From Erythrobacter sp. (GTDB lineage: Bacteria > Pseudomonadota > Alphaproteobacteria > Sphingomonadales > Sphingomonadaceae): a stretch of DNA of 64,000 bases. Below, in pieces: positions 26,468-35,488 of the stretch (its first letter is position 1; every line of letters starts with the position of its first letter). The DNA lies in contig CP073261.1 of the NCBI GenBank assembly GCA_019739335.1, forward strand, positions 186,001-250,000, given 5' to 3'. Below the pieces are notes generated by a model, which saw only the letters and a program-made list of their open reading frames with translations, was not told the DNA's origin and did no database searches. The position numbers and the translations under genes are program-made.

Positions 26468-27268
26468 TTATTCGTCGAAAATCGCGACGGCCCGCGTCCA
26501 GCCCGCGCTTGCGCCCTTGATCTTGTGCGGGAAGCACGAAATCGTGAAGCCGGTGCCGGGCAGCACTTCGAGATTGTGCATCTTCTCGATATGGCAGTAA
26601 CCGATGTCGACGCCCGCGCGGTGGCCTTCCCAGATCAGCTTGGCATTGCCGGTTTCGGCCACCTTGGCCTTGGTGTGAACGAAAGGCGCATCCCAGCTCC
26701 AGGCGTCGATCCCGGTCACCCGCACTCCGCGTTCGAGCAGGTACATCGTCCCCTCGTAACCCACCCCCGCGCCGCGGCTGACGTACTTCGGATCGCGGTT
26801 CTTCAGCGCCATGCCCGCCGAGGTATTGACCACCACGATATCGAGCGGCTTCAGGTCATGCCCGATCCGGTCGAGCTCTTCCTCGATATCCTTGGCGGTG
26901 ATCAGATAGCCGTCTTCCCTGGCGGTGAAATCCAGCTTCACGCCGGGGTTCATGAACCATTCCAAGGGCATTTCATCGATCGTCTGCGACGGGCGGCTGC
27001 CGCCTTCGAGCTTGGCATCCTGCGTCGGGTGATAGTGCCATGGGGCATCGACGTGCGTGCCCGAATGGGTCGTGAGCCGCACCCATTCGGCGGCGGCGAA
27101 AGGTTCGCCGCCGTAGATTTCGTCAATCGGCGCACCGGGAAAGAACTTCTCCAGTTCGTGCCGGGTATCGGCGTGAACTTCGTATTCGATCTTCGGCGCA
27201 AGGAACGGCGGATCGCTGATGACATCGTTTTCAAGCGTCATCGAAAGGTCGACAAAACGGCGGGGCAT
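26468..27268 (-). CDS. Cyclase-family metal hydrolase (kynurenine formamidase-like)
   Basis: A 266-residue member of the PF04199 cyclase family. The signature metal motif HSGTHVDAPWHY is complete at about residue 70, and the GYCHIEKM and later acidic residues complete the site. Family members hydrolyse formylkynurenine, isatin or other cyclic amides and lactones. Here it may open a lactone or ring made by the catabolic operon. The start MPRRFVDLSM at 27268 is favoured over the longer frame. It lies ten bases after the SDR stop and 13 before the Rieske start, in one leftward operon. Confidence 0.87.
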   Translation of the reverse strand: MPRRFVDLSMTLENDVISDPPFLAPKIEYEVHADTRHELEKFFPGAPIDEIYGGEPFAAAEWVRLTTHSGTHVDAPWHYHPTQDAKLEGGSRPSQTIDEMPLEWFMNPGVKLDFTAREDGYLITAKDIEEELDRIGHDLKPLDIVVVNTSAGMALKNRDPKYVSRGAGVGYEGTMYLLERGVRVTGIDAWSWDAPFVHTKAKVAETGNAKLIWEGHRAGVDIGYCHIEKMHNLEVLPGTGFTISCFPHKIKGASAGWTRAVAIFDE

Positions 27269-27278
27269 TGCTCTTCTC

Positions 27279-28031
27279 CTACTCAGCGGTCCAGCCGCCA
27301 TCTATTACCATACTTGTTCCGGTCATCAGCGCACTGGCATCGCTGGCGAGAAAAACCACTGCGCCCATCAGGTCCTCCACCTGGCCGAGCCTGCCCAACT
27401 TGATTTTCGATAGCACGCTGGCGAGGAATTCGGCGTTCTCGAAATAGGGCTTGGTCAGCGGGGTTTCGATGAAGGTGGGGGCAATGGTGTTGGAGCGGAT
27501 GCCGTGCGGCGCGAGGTCGAGCGCCAGCGCCTTGTTCATCCCTTCGAGCGCCCATTTGCTGGCGCAGTAGAGGCTGCGGTTCGGCCCGCCGACGTGCCCC
27601 ATCTGGCTGCCCATGTGGATCAGCGAACCCTTCTCGCCAACCTCGATCAGCCGCCGCGCGCAGGCCTGCGCGACGAAGAAGGCGCTCTTGAGATTGAGAT
27701 CGAGCACCGCGTCGAAATCGTCTTCCTCCACCTGCCACATCGGCATCGGGCGGTTGGTCCCGGCGTTGTTGACGAGAATGTGGAAGGGATCGTGATGCGC
27801 AAAGAACTGCCGCACATCGGCAAGGTCGGAAACGTCAAGGGTGGCGTATTCTGCGCCGTTCCCAATGGCTTTCGCGGCTGCGGCAATCTCGCTCTCGCTG
27901 CGCGCGACCAGCGTCACCTGTGCGCCGTATTCGGCCAGCGCGGCGGCGGCGGCGAGACCGATCCCCCGCCCCGCGCCGGTCACCAGCGCGCGCTTGCCCT
28001 CGAGCCGGAAGGACGGGGTGATAGGGATCAC
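27279..28031 (-). CDS. Short-chain dehydrogenase/reductase
   Basis: A 250-residue classical SDR: cofactor motif GAGRGIGLAAA near residue 18, NNAGTN, and the catalytic Ser...Tyr-x3-Lys in MGSQMGH...SLYCASK. The C-terminus ends TGTSMVIDGGW as in many FabG-like enzymes. It begins with GTG at 28031. The upstream ribosome-binding site GGAGGGGAGG is contributed by the arm of a palindromic repeat that ends four bases before the start. Part of the leftward catabolic operon; it would oxidise an alcohol or dihydrodiol intermediate. Confidence 0.9.
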   Translation of the reverse strand: MIPITPSFRLEGKRALVTGAGRGIGLAAAAALAEYGAQVTLVARSESEIAAAAKAIGNGAEYATLDVSDLADVRQFFAHHDPFHILVNNAGTNRPMPMWQVEEDDFDAVLDLNLKSAFFVAQACARRLIEVGEKGSLIHMGSQMGHVGGPNRSLYCASKWALEGMNKALALDLAPHGIRSNTIAPTFIETPLTKPYFENAEFLASVLSKIKLGRLGQVEDLMGAVVFLASDASALMTGTSMVIDGGWTAE

Positions 28032-28033
28032 TC

Positions 28034-28131
28034 CTCCCCTCCCGCTTGCGGGAGGGGCTGGGGTTGGGCCTGAAACGCAATGCCGCCCCCGGACAGGCCC
28101 ACCCCTAACCCCTCCCGCCAGCGGGAGGGAG
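28034..28131. repeat. REP/BIME pair between HisD-like gene and SDR gene
   Basis: Two hairpins: CCCCTCCCGC-tt-GCGGGAGGGG at 28036-28057 (perfect 10-bp stem) and CCCTCCCGC-ca-GCGGGAGGG at 28110-28129. The outer sequences following and preceding them are also inverted copies (16 of 19 bases by eye). This is a typical bipartite repeat element lodged in the operon. Confidence 0.8.
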
Positions 28132-28163
28132 ACTGGACTGCCCCTCGCCTCACGCCCCCATCC

Positions 28164-29492
28164 TCACGCCATCGTCTCCCGGCTCGGCTCCACCGCACCG
28201 GCATAAGGCACATTCCGCCCGCCATAGCGCCGCACGCGGATGTTTGCCTGTTCACCGTGGCCGGCAAAGCCTTCCATCGCGCACAAGCGGCTGCAATATT
28301 CGCCGATTAGCGTAGTCGCCTTATCGGTCAGCACGTTATGGTAGGTGCAGGTCTTGAGGAACTTGCCCACCCACAGCCCGCCGGTATAGCGCGCGCTCTT
28401 CTTGGTCGGCAGCGTGTGGTTGGTGCCGATCACCTTGTCACCGTAAGCCACATTGGTGCGCGGCCCCAAGAACATGGCGCCATAATTGGTCATGTTCTTC
28501 AGGAAGTAGCCGGGATCGGCGGTCATCACCTGCACGTGTTCGTTGGCGTAATCGTCCGCCACCGCGACCATTTCCTCGTAACTTTCGCAGACCACCACTT
28601 CGCCGAAATTCTCCCAGGCGGGGCGAGCATAATCGGCAGTGGGCAGGATCGCGAGCAGCCGTTCGACTTCGCGCATGGTATCGCGCGCCAGCTTTTCCGA
28701 ATTGGTGATCAGGATCGCGGGGCTTTCCGGCCCGTGTTCGGCCTGCCCCAGCAGGTCGGTGGCGCAGAGTTCGCCGTCCACGGTCTCGTCGGCGATCACC
28801 ATCGTCTCGGTCGGCCCGGCGAACAGGTCGATCCCCACCCGGCCGAACAACTGCCGCTTGGCTTCGGCGACGAAGGCATTGCCCGGCCCCACCAGCATGT
28901 CCACCGCGCCGATGCTCTGTGTGCCCAGCGCCATCGCCCCGATCGCCTGGATGCCGCCGAGCGCATAGATCGCGTCGGCCCCGGCCATCGCCTGCGCGGC
29001 GACGATCTTGTCGGCGGGCTTGCCGTCGAACGGCGGGGCACAGGTGATGACGCGCGCCACGCCCGCCACCTTGGCGGTGATGACGCTCATATGCGCCGAG
29101 GCGAGCAGCGGATACTTGCCGCCGGGGACGTAGCAGCCCGCCGCGTTCACCGGGATATGCTTGTGGCCGAGCACCACGCCGGGCAGCGTCTCGACCTCGA
29201 CATCGGTCATGCTGGCGCGCTGGATCTGCGCAAACCCACGCACCTGCGCCTGCGCGAATTCGATATCCTTGCGCTCCTGTGCGGTCAGCCGGGCGACGCA
29301 ATTGTCGATCTCGGCCTGGGTCAGGCGATAGTCCTCGCGGTCCCAGCCATCGAACTTCACGCTCATCTCGCGCACCGCCGCGTCGCCGCGCGCTTCGATA
29401 TCGGCCAGTGCCGCCTCGACAATATCGCGCACCTTGCGGTCCGCGTCGCGCTTCGCTTCGGCACTGGTGCCGCGCTTGAGCCAGATGGCCAT
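28164..29492 (-). CDS. Histidinol-dehydrogenase-family enzyme in catabolic operon
   Basis: A 442-residue protein of the HisD superfamily: [52 protein letters not shown] and the zinc-site HTLPT are all present. Its context is an aromatic-degradation operon with no other histidine genes. It therefore is probably a paralogous alcohol dehydrogenase (as in the sulfopropanediol dehydrogenase group) oxidising an intermediate rather than histidinol. Start [13 protein letters not shown] at 29492 is favoured. First gene of the leftward operon, diverging from the FAH gene across a 160-base region with a long inverted repeat. Confidence 0.88.
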   Translation of the reverse strand: MAIWLKRGTSAEAKRDADRKVRDIVEAALADIEARGDAAVREMSVKFDGWDREDYRLTQAEIDNCVARLTAQERKDIEFAQAQVRGFAQIQRASMTDVEVETLPGVVLGHKHIPVNAAGCYVPGGKYPLLASAHMSVITAKVAGVARVITCAPPFDGKPADKIVAAQAMAGADAIYALGGIQAIGAMALGTQSIGAVDMLVGPGNAFVAEAKRQLFGRVGIDLFAGPTETMVIADETVDGELCATDLLGQAEHGPESPAILITNSEKLARDTMREVERLLAILPTADYARPAWENFGEVVVCESYEEMVAVADDYANEHVQVMTADPGYFLKNMTNYGAMFLGPRTNVAYGDKVIGTNHTLPTKKSARYTGGLWVGKFLKTCTYHNVLTDKATTLIGEYCSRLCAMEGFAGHGEQANIRVRRYGGRNVPYAGAVEPSRETMA

Positions 29493-29653
29493 TGTATCTC
29501 TCGATCCCCGCGTGATTGGTAGGCGGCAAATGCCCCAAGCCCTTACGGCGGACCAACGCATGTTATCGATGGCTTGCTATCGGTTGAATGCCATTGTTGC
29601 CTTGCGCTGGCGCGGTTAGCTGCGCACCATCGATAATTGAGGGAGGAATTCAC
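29493..29653. promoter_or_regulatory. Divergent catabolic promoter with 10-bp inverted repeat
   Basis: TTATCGATGG at 29563-29572 and CCATCGATAA at 29627-29636 are perfect inverted copies 54 bases apart, between the start codons of two divergent operons. A related CTATCGATGG sits inside a palindrome before the VOC gene at 33.4 kb. This looks like a shared operator for a pathway regulator. Confidence 0.45.
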
Positions 29654-30598
29654 ATGCGTCTTGCTACGCTGATCGACGGCACGCCCGATGGGCGACTGGT
29701 GGTAGTGTCACCGGAGGGCACCCATTGCGCCACAGCGCCGGTCAAGACCTTGCAGCAGGCGCTCGAACAATGGGACGCAGTGGAGCCGCAGTTGCGCGCC
29801 ATTTCCGCCTTTCCCGATACGCTCGACATGGCGCAGGTCACCGCTCCGCTGCCGCGCGCCTGGCAATGGCTCGACGGTTCGGTCTATGCCAGCCACGGCG
29901 CGCTGATGGACAAGGTGATCGGGATCGACAAGCCGCCGGTGGAATGGCCGCTGATGTACCAGGGCGTGTCCAGCAAGTTCTACGGCCCCGGCGAAGACGT
30001 GGTGATGGCTGACGAGGCGCTGGGAATCGATTTCGAAGGCGAGTTCGGGATCATCACCACGCAGGTGCCGATGGGCACCTCTGCCGCCGATGCGCCCCGC
30101 CACATCGCGCTGGTGGTGCAGATCAACGACTGGAGCCTGCGCGCGCTGGCGGGGCCGGAAATGAAGACCGGGTTCGGCTGGATCCAGGCCAAGCCGCCGT
30201 GCTCCATGGCGCCGTTTGCGGTGACACCGGACGAGCTTGGCGATGGCTGGGAGGATTGCCAGCCCAACATGCACCTGACTGTGCACTGGAACGACGCGCA
30301 ATTCGGCAATGCCCACGGCAAGGCGATGGGCCACGCCTTCGACGCGCTGATCGCCCACGCCGCGCGCACCCGCGAGCTGGTGGCGGGAACGGTGATCGGG
30401 TCGGGCACGGTCTCGAACGAGAATTTCCGCGAAGTCGGCTCTTCCTGCATCGCCGAACGGCGGGGGATCGAGATTGTCGACCAGGGCGCAGCGAAGACCG
30501 AATTCATGCGCTATGGTGACCGGGTGCGGATGGAAGCGCGTACCGCAGACGGCCGCACGCCGTTCGGCGCGATCGACCAGCAGGTGGTGCGCCCGTGA
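29654..30598 (+). CDS. Fumarylacetoacetate hydrolase-family protein
   Basis: A 314-residue FAH-family hydrolase. The metal-binding carboxylates are in LGIDFEGEFGIIT, IALVVQINDWSLR and downstream. The typical TVIGSGTVSN and DRVRMEARTADG segments close the domain. Members hydrolyse or hydrate products of ring cleavage, for example fumarylacetoacetate, 2-hydroxy-dienoates or maleylpyruvate. It follows a GGAGG site and is the first gene of the rightward catabolic operon. Its GTGA overlap with the cupin gene shows tight coupling. Confidence 0.9.
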   Translation: MRLATLIDGTPDGRLVVVSPEGTHCATAPVKTLQQALEQWDAVEPQLRAISAFPDTLDMAQVTAPLPRAWQWLDGSVYASHGALMDKVIGIDKPPVEWPLMYQGVSSKFYGPGEDVVMADEALGIDFEGEFGIITTQVPMGTSAADAPRHIALVVQINDWSLRALAGPEMKTGFGWIQAKPPCSMAPFAVTPDELGDGWEDCQPNMHLTVHWNDAQFGNAHGKAMGHAFDALIAHAARTRELVAGTVIGSGTVSNENFREVGSSCIAERRGIEIVDQGAAKTEFMRYGDRVRMEARTADGRTPFGAIDQQVVRP

Positions 30599-31128
30599 GC
30601 GATCCGGTGCTGCCGCCGATCCAGCGGGTCGTCACCGGGCACAATGCCGATGGCCGCGCCTGCTTCGTTTCGGAGGATGTGGAGGAGCCGCAGCCTGTTC
30701 CGACCGGCGATGCGAATTTCCTGCTGCTGTGGACCACCGAGACGGTCCCCGCCGACAACAACGACCCGACCGACGGACGCGAACGCGATGTCGGGACCAC
30801 TTTGAAGGGCGGCAGCGCCTTTCGCATCGTCGATATGCTTCCCGGCGGCGAGAGCCCGTTCCACCGCACCAACTCCATCGACTACGGCATCGTGCTCGAA
30901 GGCGAGATCGAGCTGGAGCTGGAGGACGGGCGCAAGACCACCGTCGGCAAGCACGGCGTAATCGTGCAGCGCGGGACGAACCATTTGTGGCGCAATACTA
31001 CCGACGCAGTGTGCCGGATCGCCTTCATCCTGATCGAGGCTCCGGCCTATCTGCACGAGGGGCAGCCGCTGGCTGAGTACAAGCCCGAAGCGGTGGATGA
31101 GCGGTATGACGGGGTGCGGATATCATGA
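30595..31128 (+). CDS. Cupin-domain protein
   Basis: A 177-residue single-domain cupin. Motif 1 is FHRTNSIDYGIVLEGEIELEL and motif 2 is GVIVQRGTNHLWRN; one His and one Glu of the usual metal set are visible, so metal binding is plausible but uncertain. Cupins in aromatic operons may be ring-cleavage dioxygenases (gentisate type) or isomerases. The GTG start overlaps the FAH stop. Downstream lies a palindromic repeat, then the MFS gene. Confidence 0.82.
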   Translation: MSDPVLPPIQRVVTGHNADGRACFVSEDVEEPQPVPTGDANFLLLWTTETVPADNNDPTDGRERDVGTTLKGGSAFRIVDMLPGGESPFHRTNSIDYGIVLEGEIELELEDGRKTTVGKHGVIVQRGTNHLWRNTTDAVCRIAFILIEAPAYLHEGQPLAEYKPEAVDERYDGVRIS

Positions 31129-31134
31129 TTTCTT

Positions 31135-31216
31135 GTCACCCCGGACTCGGTCCGGGGTCTCGCTTTTCTTCCCGCAGCAGCAGGGAGCGGGACCCCGGCT
31201 CGGGGGCCGGGGTGAC
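31135..31216. repeat. Palindromic intergenic repeat (REP-like) before MFS gene
   Basis: GTCACCCCGG at 31135-31144 pairs with CCGGGGTGAC at 31207-31216, and each side also forms its own CCCCGG/CCGGGG hairpin. It is a typical inverted-pair element and lies between the cupin stop and the transporter start. Confidence 0.75.
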
Positions 31217-31234
31217 GAAGGCGGGGCACTTGGG

Positions 31235-32563
31235 ATGACCGAAGCGACAGCACCAGCCTATCCGCCCCGTGCCAAGGCCTGGGGTTCCGCCGTCATCGTC
31301 TTCCTGCTCACTGCCATCGCGCTGGCGGACCGGATGGCGATTTCGATGCTGATCGGCCCCATCAAGGCCGAATTCGGGCTCGGCGATTTTCAGGCCAGCC
31401 TGCTGATCGGCTTCGCTTTTACGCTGTTCTACGTGATCTTCCTGCTGCCTATCGGCGCAGCGGCGGACAAGTACAGCCGCGCCAGGGTACTGGGGGTGTG
31501 CCTGTTCGTCTGGTCAATCACCACCGTCGCCTGCGGCTTTGCCACCGGGTTCATCAGCCTGTTCGTGCTGCGGATGCTGATGGGCGCTGGCGAAGCGGGG
31601 ATCGGGCCGTGTTCGCACGGCATCATCGGCGCGAGCTTCCCTCGGCATGAATTGTCCAAGCCGCTTGCCCTCCAAGGGATCGGCTTCCAGGTCGGCCCCG
31701 CAATCGGGGTGGCAGCGGCAGGTGGAATCCTCGGCGCAGGCGCTGCTGGTGCGTTCGAGGGGATCCCGTTGCTACAGGACCTAGCCCCGTGGCGGGTTGC
31801 CTTCATCCTGATCGGGCTACCCGGACTACTGGCCTTGGCACTGATCCCGCTGCTGCACGATCCTGATCGCGCTCGCCAGACCAGCGCAGCCACCACCGCC
31901 GCGCCCAAGGTGCCGATCATGCCGTTCCTGCGCCAGCACCGCGTGCTAATGACGCTGATGTTCTTCGGGTCCGGCATTTCCGCAATGTCGGCCGGCGTGT
32001 TGACGGGCTGGGTGCCCGAATACCTCCAGCGCTCGTTGGGCGTATCTCCGGTGGAAGCTGGGTCTATGCTGGGCCTCATCATGCTCAGCACCGCCCTTCT
32101 GGGCCAGGGAACCTACGCCGCGATAGTCGACTGGCTCGCTGCGCGCGGGGTACTTGATGCGCCCTTGCGGATCGGCATTCTGCCCACGGCGCTTTCCGTC
32201 CCGCTCGCATGGATCGCCTTCAGCGCCGAGAGCACCGACAGCTTCTACCTGCTGCTGTTCGCCTTTGCGCTGGTGAGCGCGCCGTTCAACGCCATCAACA
32301 ACACCGTGGCCCAGATGATCGCCCCGCCCGCCTTGAGGAGCCGCATCTCGGCGCTGCTGATCTTCTCGATCAGCATCATCGGCTTTGCCATCGGCCCGTC
32401 GCTGGTGGGGGCACTGAGCGAATATGTGCTGGGCGAGGAGCGGCTGGGCGAAGCCATGCGCATGGTGGCGACCGGAGCGATGGCGGTGACAACGGTGCTG
32501 TTCTTCCTCGCCCGCAATCACCTGCTTCGCACGATGCAGGCAAAGGCGGCAGCCGAGGCATGA
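31235..32563 (+). CDS. MFS transporter, probable uptake of the pathway substrate
   Basis: A 442-residue transporter with about twelve hydrophobic helices. The start MTEATAPAYPPRAK at 31235 is followed by a first helix (AVIVFLLTAIALADRMAISM). The loop 2-3 motif GAAADKYSRARVLG is the MFS signature. It resembles spinster-like and aromatic-acid/H+ symporters of sphingomonads. Located inside the catabolic operon, it likely imports the aromatic substrate (inference). The stop overlaps the next SDR start as ATGA. Confidence 0.9.
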   Translation: MTEATAPAYPPRAKAWGSAVIVFLLTAIALADRMAISMLIGPIKAEFGLGDFQASLLIGFAFTLFYVIFLLPIGAAADKYSRARVLGVCLFVWSITTVACGFATGFISLFVLRMLMGAGEAGIGPCSHGIIGASFPRHELSKPLALQGIGFQVGPAIGVAAAGGILGAGAAGAFEGIPLLQDLAPWRVAFILIGLPGLLALALIPLLHDPDRARQTSAATTAAPKVPIMPFLRQHRVLMTLMFFGSGISAMSAGVLTGWVPEYLQRSLGVSPVEAGSMLGLIMLSTALLGQGTYAAIVDWLAARGVLDAPLRIGILPTALSVPLAWIAFSAESTDSFYLLLFAFALVSAPFNAINNTVAQMIAPPALRSRISALLIFSISIIGFAIGPSLVGALSEYVLGEERLGEAMRMVATGAMAVTTVLFFLARNHLLRTMQAKAAAEA

Positions 32564-33318
32564 CCTCGCCTTTCGACCTTACCGGCAAGCGCGCCATTGT
32601 CACCGGCTCGACGCGCGGGATCGGGCGGGCGATTGCGGAAGCCTTCGTCGCCGCCGGGGCGCGGGTGGTGATTTCCAGCGAAGATGAGGGCGAAACGAAG
32701 GCCGTGGCGGCGGAACTGGGCCAGCCGGGGCTTCCTGCCGATGTCGCTGATGACACCGCGCTCGCCGCGCTGGTGGATGGCGCACTGGCCTTGCTCGGCG
32801 GCTTCGACCTTCTCGTCTGCAACGCGGGTATCACCGGCAAGCATGGCCCCTTCGCCGATGTCGAAATGGACGATTACGACCGGGTGATGGCGGTCAACCT
32901 GCGTAGCCAGGTGGTGCTGTGCAATCTGGCCCTGCCGCATATTGCGGCTGCGGGCGGGGGCGCGGTGGTGCTGCTCAGCAGCATTTCCGCACTGCGCGGA
33001 AACGGCGCGATCAATGCCTATGCACTGTCGAAGGCCGGGGTCTCGCAACTCGCCCGCAATCTGGCGGTCGAATGGGGGCCGCGCAATGTTCGGGTCAACG
33101 CGATCGCGCCCGGTTTCATAAGCACCGATCTGGCCCTGCCGCTGCTCGAGAATCCGGGCTTCATGGCCCGCCGCATGGCCATGACCCCGCTGCGCCGCCC
33201 CGGCCAGCCCGAGGAAGTAGCCGGAGCCGCGCAGTTCCTCGCCAGCCAGGCGGGCGCTTTCGTCACCGGGCAGACGCTGGTGGTGGATGGCGGGACACTG
33301 ATTACCGACGGGAGCTGA
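32560..33318 (+). CDS. Short-chain dehydrogenase/reductase
   Basis: A 252-residue classical SDR with GSTRGIGRAIAEAF, CNAGITG, and catalytic SSISALRG...YALSKAG. The C-terminus TLVVDGGTLITDG matches FabG-like enzymes. It is the second SDR of the region and diverges from the one at 27279 in sequence, so they likely catalyse different oxidation steps. It is in an ATGA overlap with the MFS gene. About 100 bases with a palindrome separate it from the VOC gene. Confidence 0.9.
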   Translation: MTSPFDLTGKRAIVTGSTRGIGRAIAEAFVAAGARVVISSEDEGETKAVAAELGQPGLPADVADDTALAALVDGALALLGGFDLLVCNAGITGKHGPFADVEMDDYDRVMAVNLRSQVVLCNLALPHIAAAGGGAVVLLSSISALRGNGAINAYALSKAGVSQLARNLAVEWGPRNVRVNAIAPGFISTDLALPLLENPGFMARRMAMTPLRRPGQPEEVAGAAQFLASQAGAFVTGQTLVVDGGTLITDGS

Positions 33319-33347
33319 GTTTCCGTCACCAGGGATGGAGCCTTTGG

Positions 33348-33368
33348 ATTCCATGCTATCGATGGAAT
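33348..33368. promoter_or_regulatory. Palindrome upstream of VOC gene
   Basis: ATTCCAT-N7-ATGGAAT centred at 33358 is a perfect 7-bp inverted repeat and contains CTATCGATGG, close to the TTATCGATGG of the divergent promoter at 29.6 kb. It may be an operator for an internal promoter. Confidence 0.4.
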
Positions 33369-33421
33369 GGGCTTCATTGCTGCGATCACTCCGACTAATT
33401 GCGGGGCACAAGGAGAACCAC

Positions 33422-34324
33422 ATGAGCCGTGTTACCGATGTCCGTTATGTCGGCTATGCCGTGCCCGATCTGGCGGCAGAGCGGGCCTTTTACCTCGATA
33501 CCTGGAAGCTGAAGCTGATCGCCGAGGACAACGGGCTGACCTATTTCGCCACCGAGGGGCATGACGAACTCTACGTCGTGCGCCTGCGGCAGAGCGATGT
33601 CCGCAGCGTGGACGTGGTGGCACTGGCGGCGGACAATCGCGCCGATGTCGATGCGCTGCACGATCAGGTGGTGGCTTCGGGGTGCCAGATCATCTTCGCC
33701 CCGCGCGAGTTGGAGACTTTCGGCGGCGGGTATGGCTTCCGATTCTTCAACCCGGACGGGATCGAGATGGAAATTTCCAGCGATGTCGCGCGCGGCACGG
33801 CCCGCGCGCTGGAGCCGCGCGAGGCGGTGCCGGAAAAGATCAGCCACGTGGTGTTCCATTCGCCGCAGCACAAGGAAATCACCCAGTGGTTTATCGACGT
33901 GCTCGGCTTCCGCCTCTCCGACTGGATCGGCGATTTCATGAGCCTGATTCGCTGCAATTCGGCGCACCACCGGATCGCTTTCCTCCCCGGCCCGGCCTGC
34001 CTCAACCACATCGCGTATGACATGCCCGATGTGAACGAGATGATGCGCGGACTGAAGCGCCTGCGCCGCGAGGGGTTCGATACCGTCTGGGGTCCCGGTC
34101 GGCACACTGCTGGGGACAATACCTTCGCCTATTTCATTACGCCCGCAGGCTTCGCGGTCGAATACACCTCCGAACTCGAAGAAATCGACGAGGCAAGCTG
34201 GGAACCGCGCACCTTCGCCCCCGCGCCAGATGTGATGGACCAGTGGGGCATCGGCACCGGCGGCCCGCAGACCATGCCCAAGCCCGCACCCGACGCCGGG
34301 CTGTTCCAGCCATCAGGAGTATAG
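33422..34324 (+). CDS. VOC-family extradiol dioxygenase-like protein
   Basis: A 300-residue two-domain VOC protein. Domain 1 begins VTDVRYVGYAVPDLAAERAF; domain 2 begins KISHVVFHSPQHKEITQW and contains NSAHHRIAFLPG, LNHIAYDM and FAVEYTSE, giving a His-His-Glu metal set. This is the pattern of 2,3-dihydroxybiphenyl 1,2-dioxygenase and related ring-cleavage enzymes. It has a clear AAGGAG site. The alpha/beta hydrolase follows at four bases, so the pair probably does ring cleavage and then C-C hydrolysis, as BphC and BphD do. Confidence 0.86.
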   Translation: MSRVTDVRYVGYAVPDLAAERAFYLDTWKLKLIAEDNGLTYFATEGHDELYVVRLRQSDVRSVDVVALAADNRADVDALHDQVVASGCQIIFAPRELETFGGGYGFRFFNPDGIEMEISSDVARGTARALEPREAVPEKISHVVFHSPQHKEITQWFIDVLGFRLSDWIGDFMSLIRCNSAHHRIAFLPGPACLNHIAYDMPDVNEMMRGLKRLRREGFDTVWGPGRHTAGDNTFAYFITPAGFAVEYTSELEEIDEASWEPRTFAPAPDVMDQWGIGTGGPQTMPKPAPDAGLFQPSGV

Positions 34325-34327
34325 AAT

Positions 34328-35488
34328 TTGGCGCTGTTCGAACCCTTCCCCAATTACGTCTGGAACCTCTCGGTTTCGATTGCCGTCGAGAATGGCGGCA
34401 AGATCGGCGAGATCGTCGACATCATCGAGGAACTGAAAAGCAAGGCCGAGGCTGGCGAGGACGCCGGGACCGAGGATTTCATGCGCGCTTGGGTGGGCAT
34501 GGCCGACAAGCTCGTCGGGCTGGGGGAAGAGGACCTTGCGCTTGGGCGCGAATTCTCTGCCGGGGCCAAGTTCAAGCGCGCATCAATCTACTACATGACC
34601 GGCGAGCGGATGCAGGCGCACGGGTCACCGGGGCGGATGGAGACTTTTCGCAAGGGCATCGATAATTTCCGGCGCGGGGCGCAGATGGCGGGTGATCCCG
34701 TCACCCGCGTCACTACCGAGTACGAGGGCAAGGAAATCGCCGGGCTATTCCACAGGGCCCCGGTCGACGGCCCGGCGCCTTGCGTGGTCTATTGCAATGG
34801 TCTCGATTCGATGAAGGAAATGCTGTGGATGGGGGGCTTCCCCTACGCCATGGCCAAGCGCGGCGTGCACACCCTGTGCGTCGACCAGCCCGGCACCGGA
34901 GAGGCACTGCGGTTGCAAGGCCTGCTGGCCACCCCACATTCGGAAAAGTGGGCGAGCAAGTGGGTCGACTGGCTGGAAACGCAGGACTGCGTGAAGGCCG
35001 ACGCCATCGGGATGACCGGCATTTCGCTCGGTGGCCATTTTGCCCCGCGCGCGGTCGCCTATGAACCGCGCTTCGCCTCTGGCGCGGCTTGGGGGGCGAA
35101 CCACAACTGGCACGAAGTGCAGTACAAGCGGATGAAGCGTGAAGGCGAAAACCCCGTGCCGCACTATTGGGGCCACGTGTTCTGGGTGTTCGGCGCCAGC
35201 GACATGGACGATTTCCTCGTCAAGACGAAGGACATGGACCTGAACGGCCACATGGACCGGATCAAGGTGCCGTTCCTCGTCACCCACGGGGTGCAGGACC
35301 GGCAGATTTCCCCCGACTACGCCAACCAGACTTACGACCAGTTGGTCAATTCGCCGCGCAGGGAACTCAAATGGTTCACTCCGCGCGAAGGCGGGGTCGA
35401 GCATGTCGGCGCGGATAACCACGCCTTTGCCATTGACTACATCGCCGACTGGTTTGCGGAAACCTTGGGCGGAAAGACGAAGACCTGA
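34328..35488 (+). CDS. Alpha/beta hydrolase, DHPON-hydrolase-like
   Basis: A 386-residue hydrolase. It has a helical N-terminal part (about 125 residues) before the hydrolase fold, as in 2,6-dihydroxypseudooxynicotine hydrolase and FrsA relatives, which cut C-C bonds in ring-derived ketones. The nucleophile elbow is GMTGISLGGH, the acid is likely in THGVQDRQI, and the histidine is in HVGADNHAF. TTG start at 34328. It lies four bases after the VOC gene, and its stop shares a base with the next ATG (TGATG). Confidence 0.86.
   Translation: MALFEPFPNYVWNLSVSIAVENGGKIGEIVDIIEELKSKAEAGEDAGTEDFMRAWVGMADKLVGLGEEDLALGREFSAGAKFKRASIYYMTGERMQAHGSPGRMETFRKGIDNFRRGAQMAGDPVTRVTTEYEGKEIAGLFHRAPVDGPAPCVVYCNGLDSMKEMLWMGGFPYAMAKRGVHTLCVDQPGTGEALRLQGLLATPHSEKWASKWVDWLETQDCVKADAIGMTGISLGGHFAPRAVAYEPRFASGAAWGANHNWHEVQYKRMKREGENPVPHYWGHVFWVFGASDMDDFLVKTKDMDLNGHMDRIKVPFLVTHGVQDRQISPDYANQTYDQLVNSPRRELKWFTPREGGVEHVGADNHAFAIDYIADWFAETLGGKTKT

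Noticed and set aside
28164..29492. Histidine biosynthesis (hisD) as the role of the HisD-like gene
   Set aside because: No other histidine gene is near, and its neighbours are aromatic-degradation genes.
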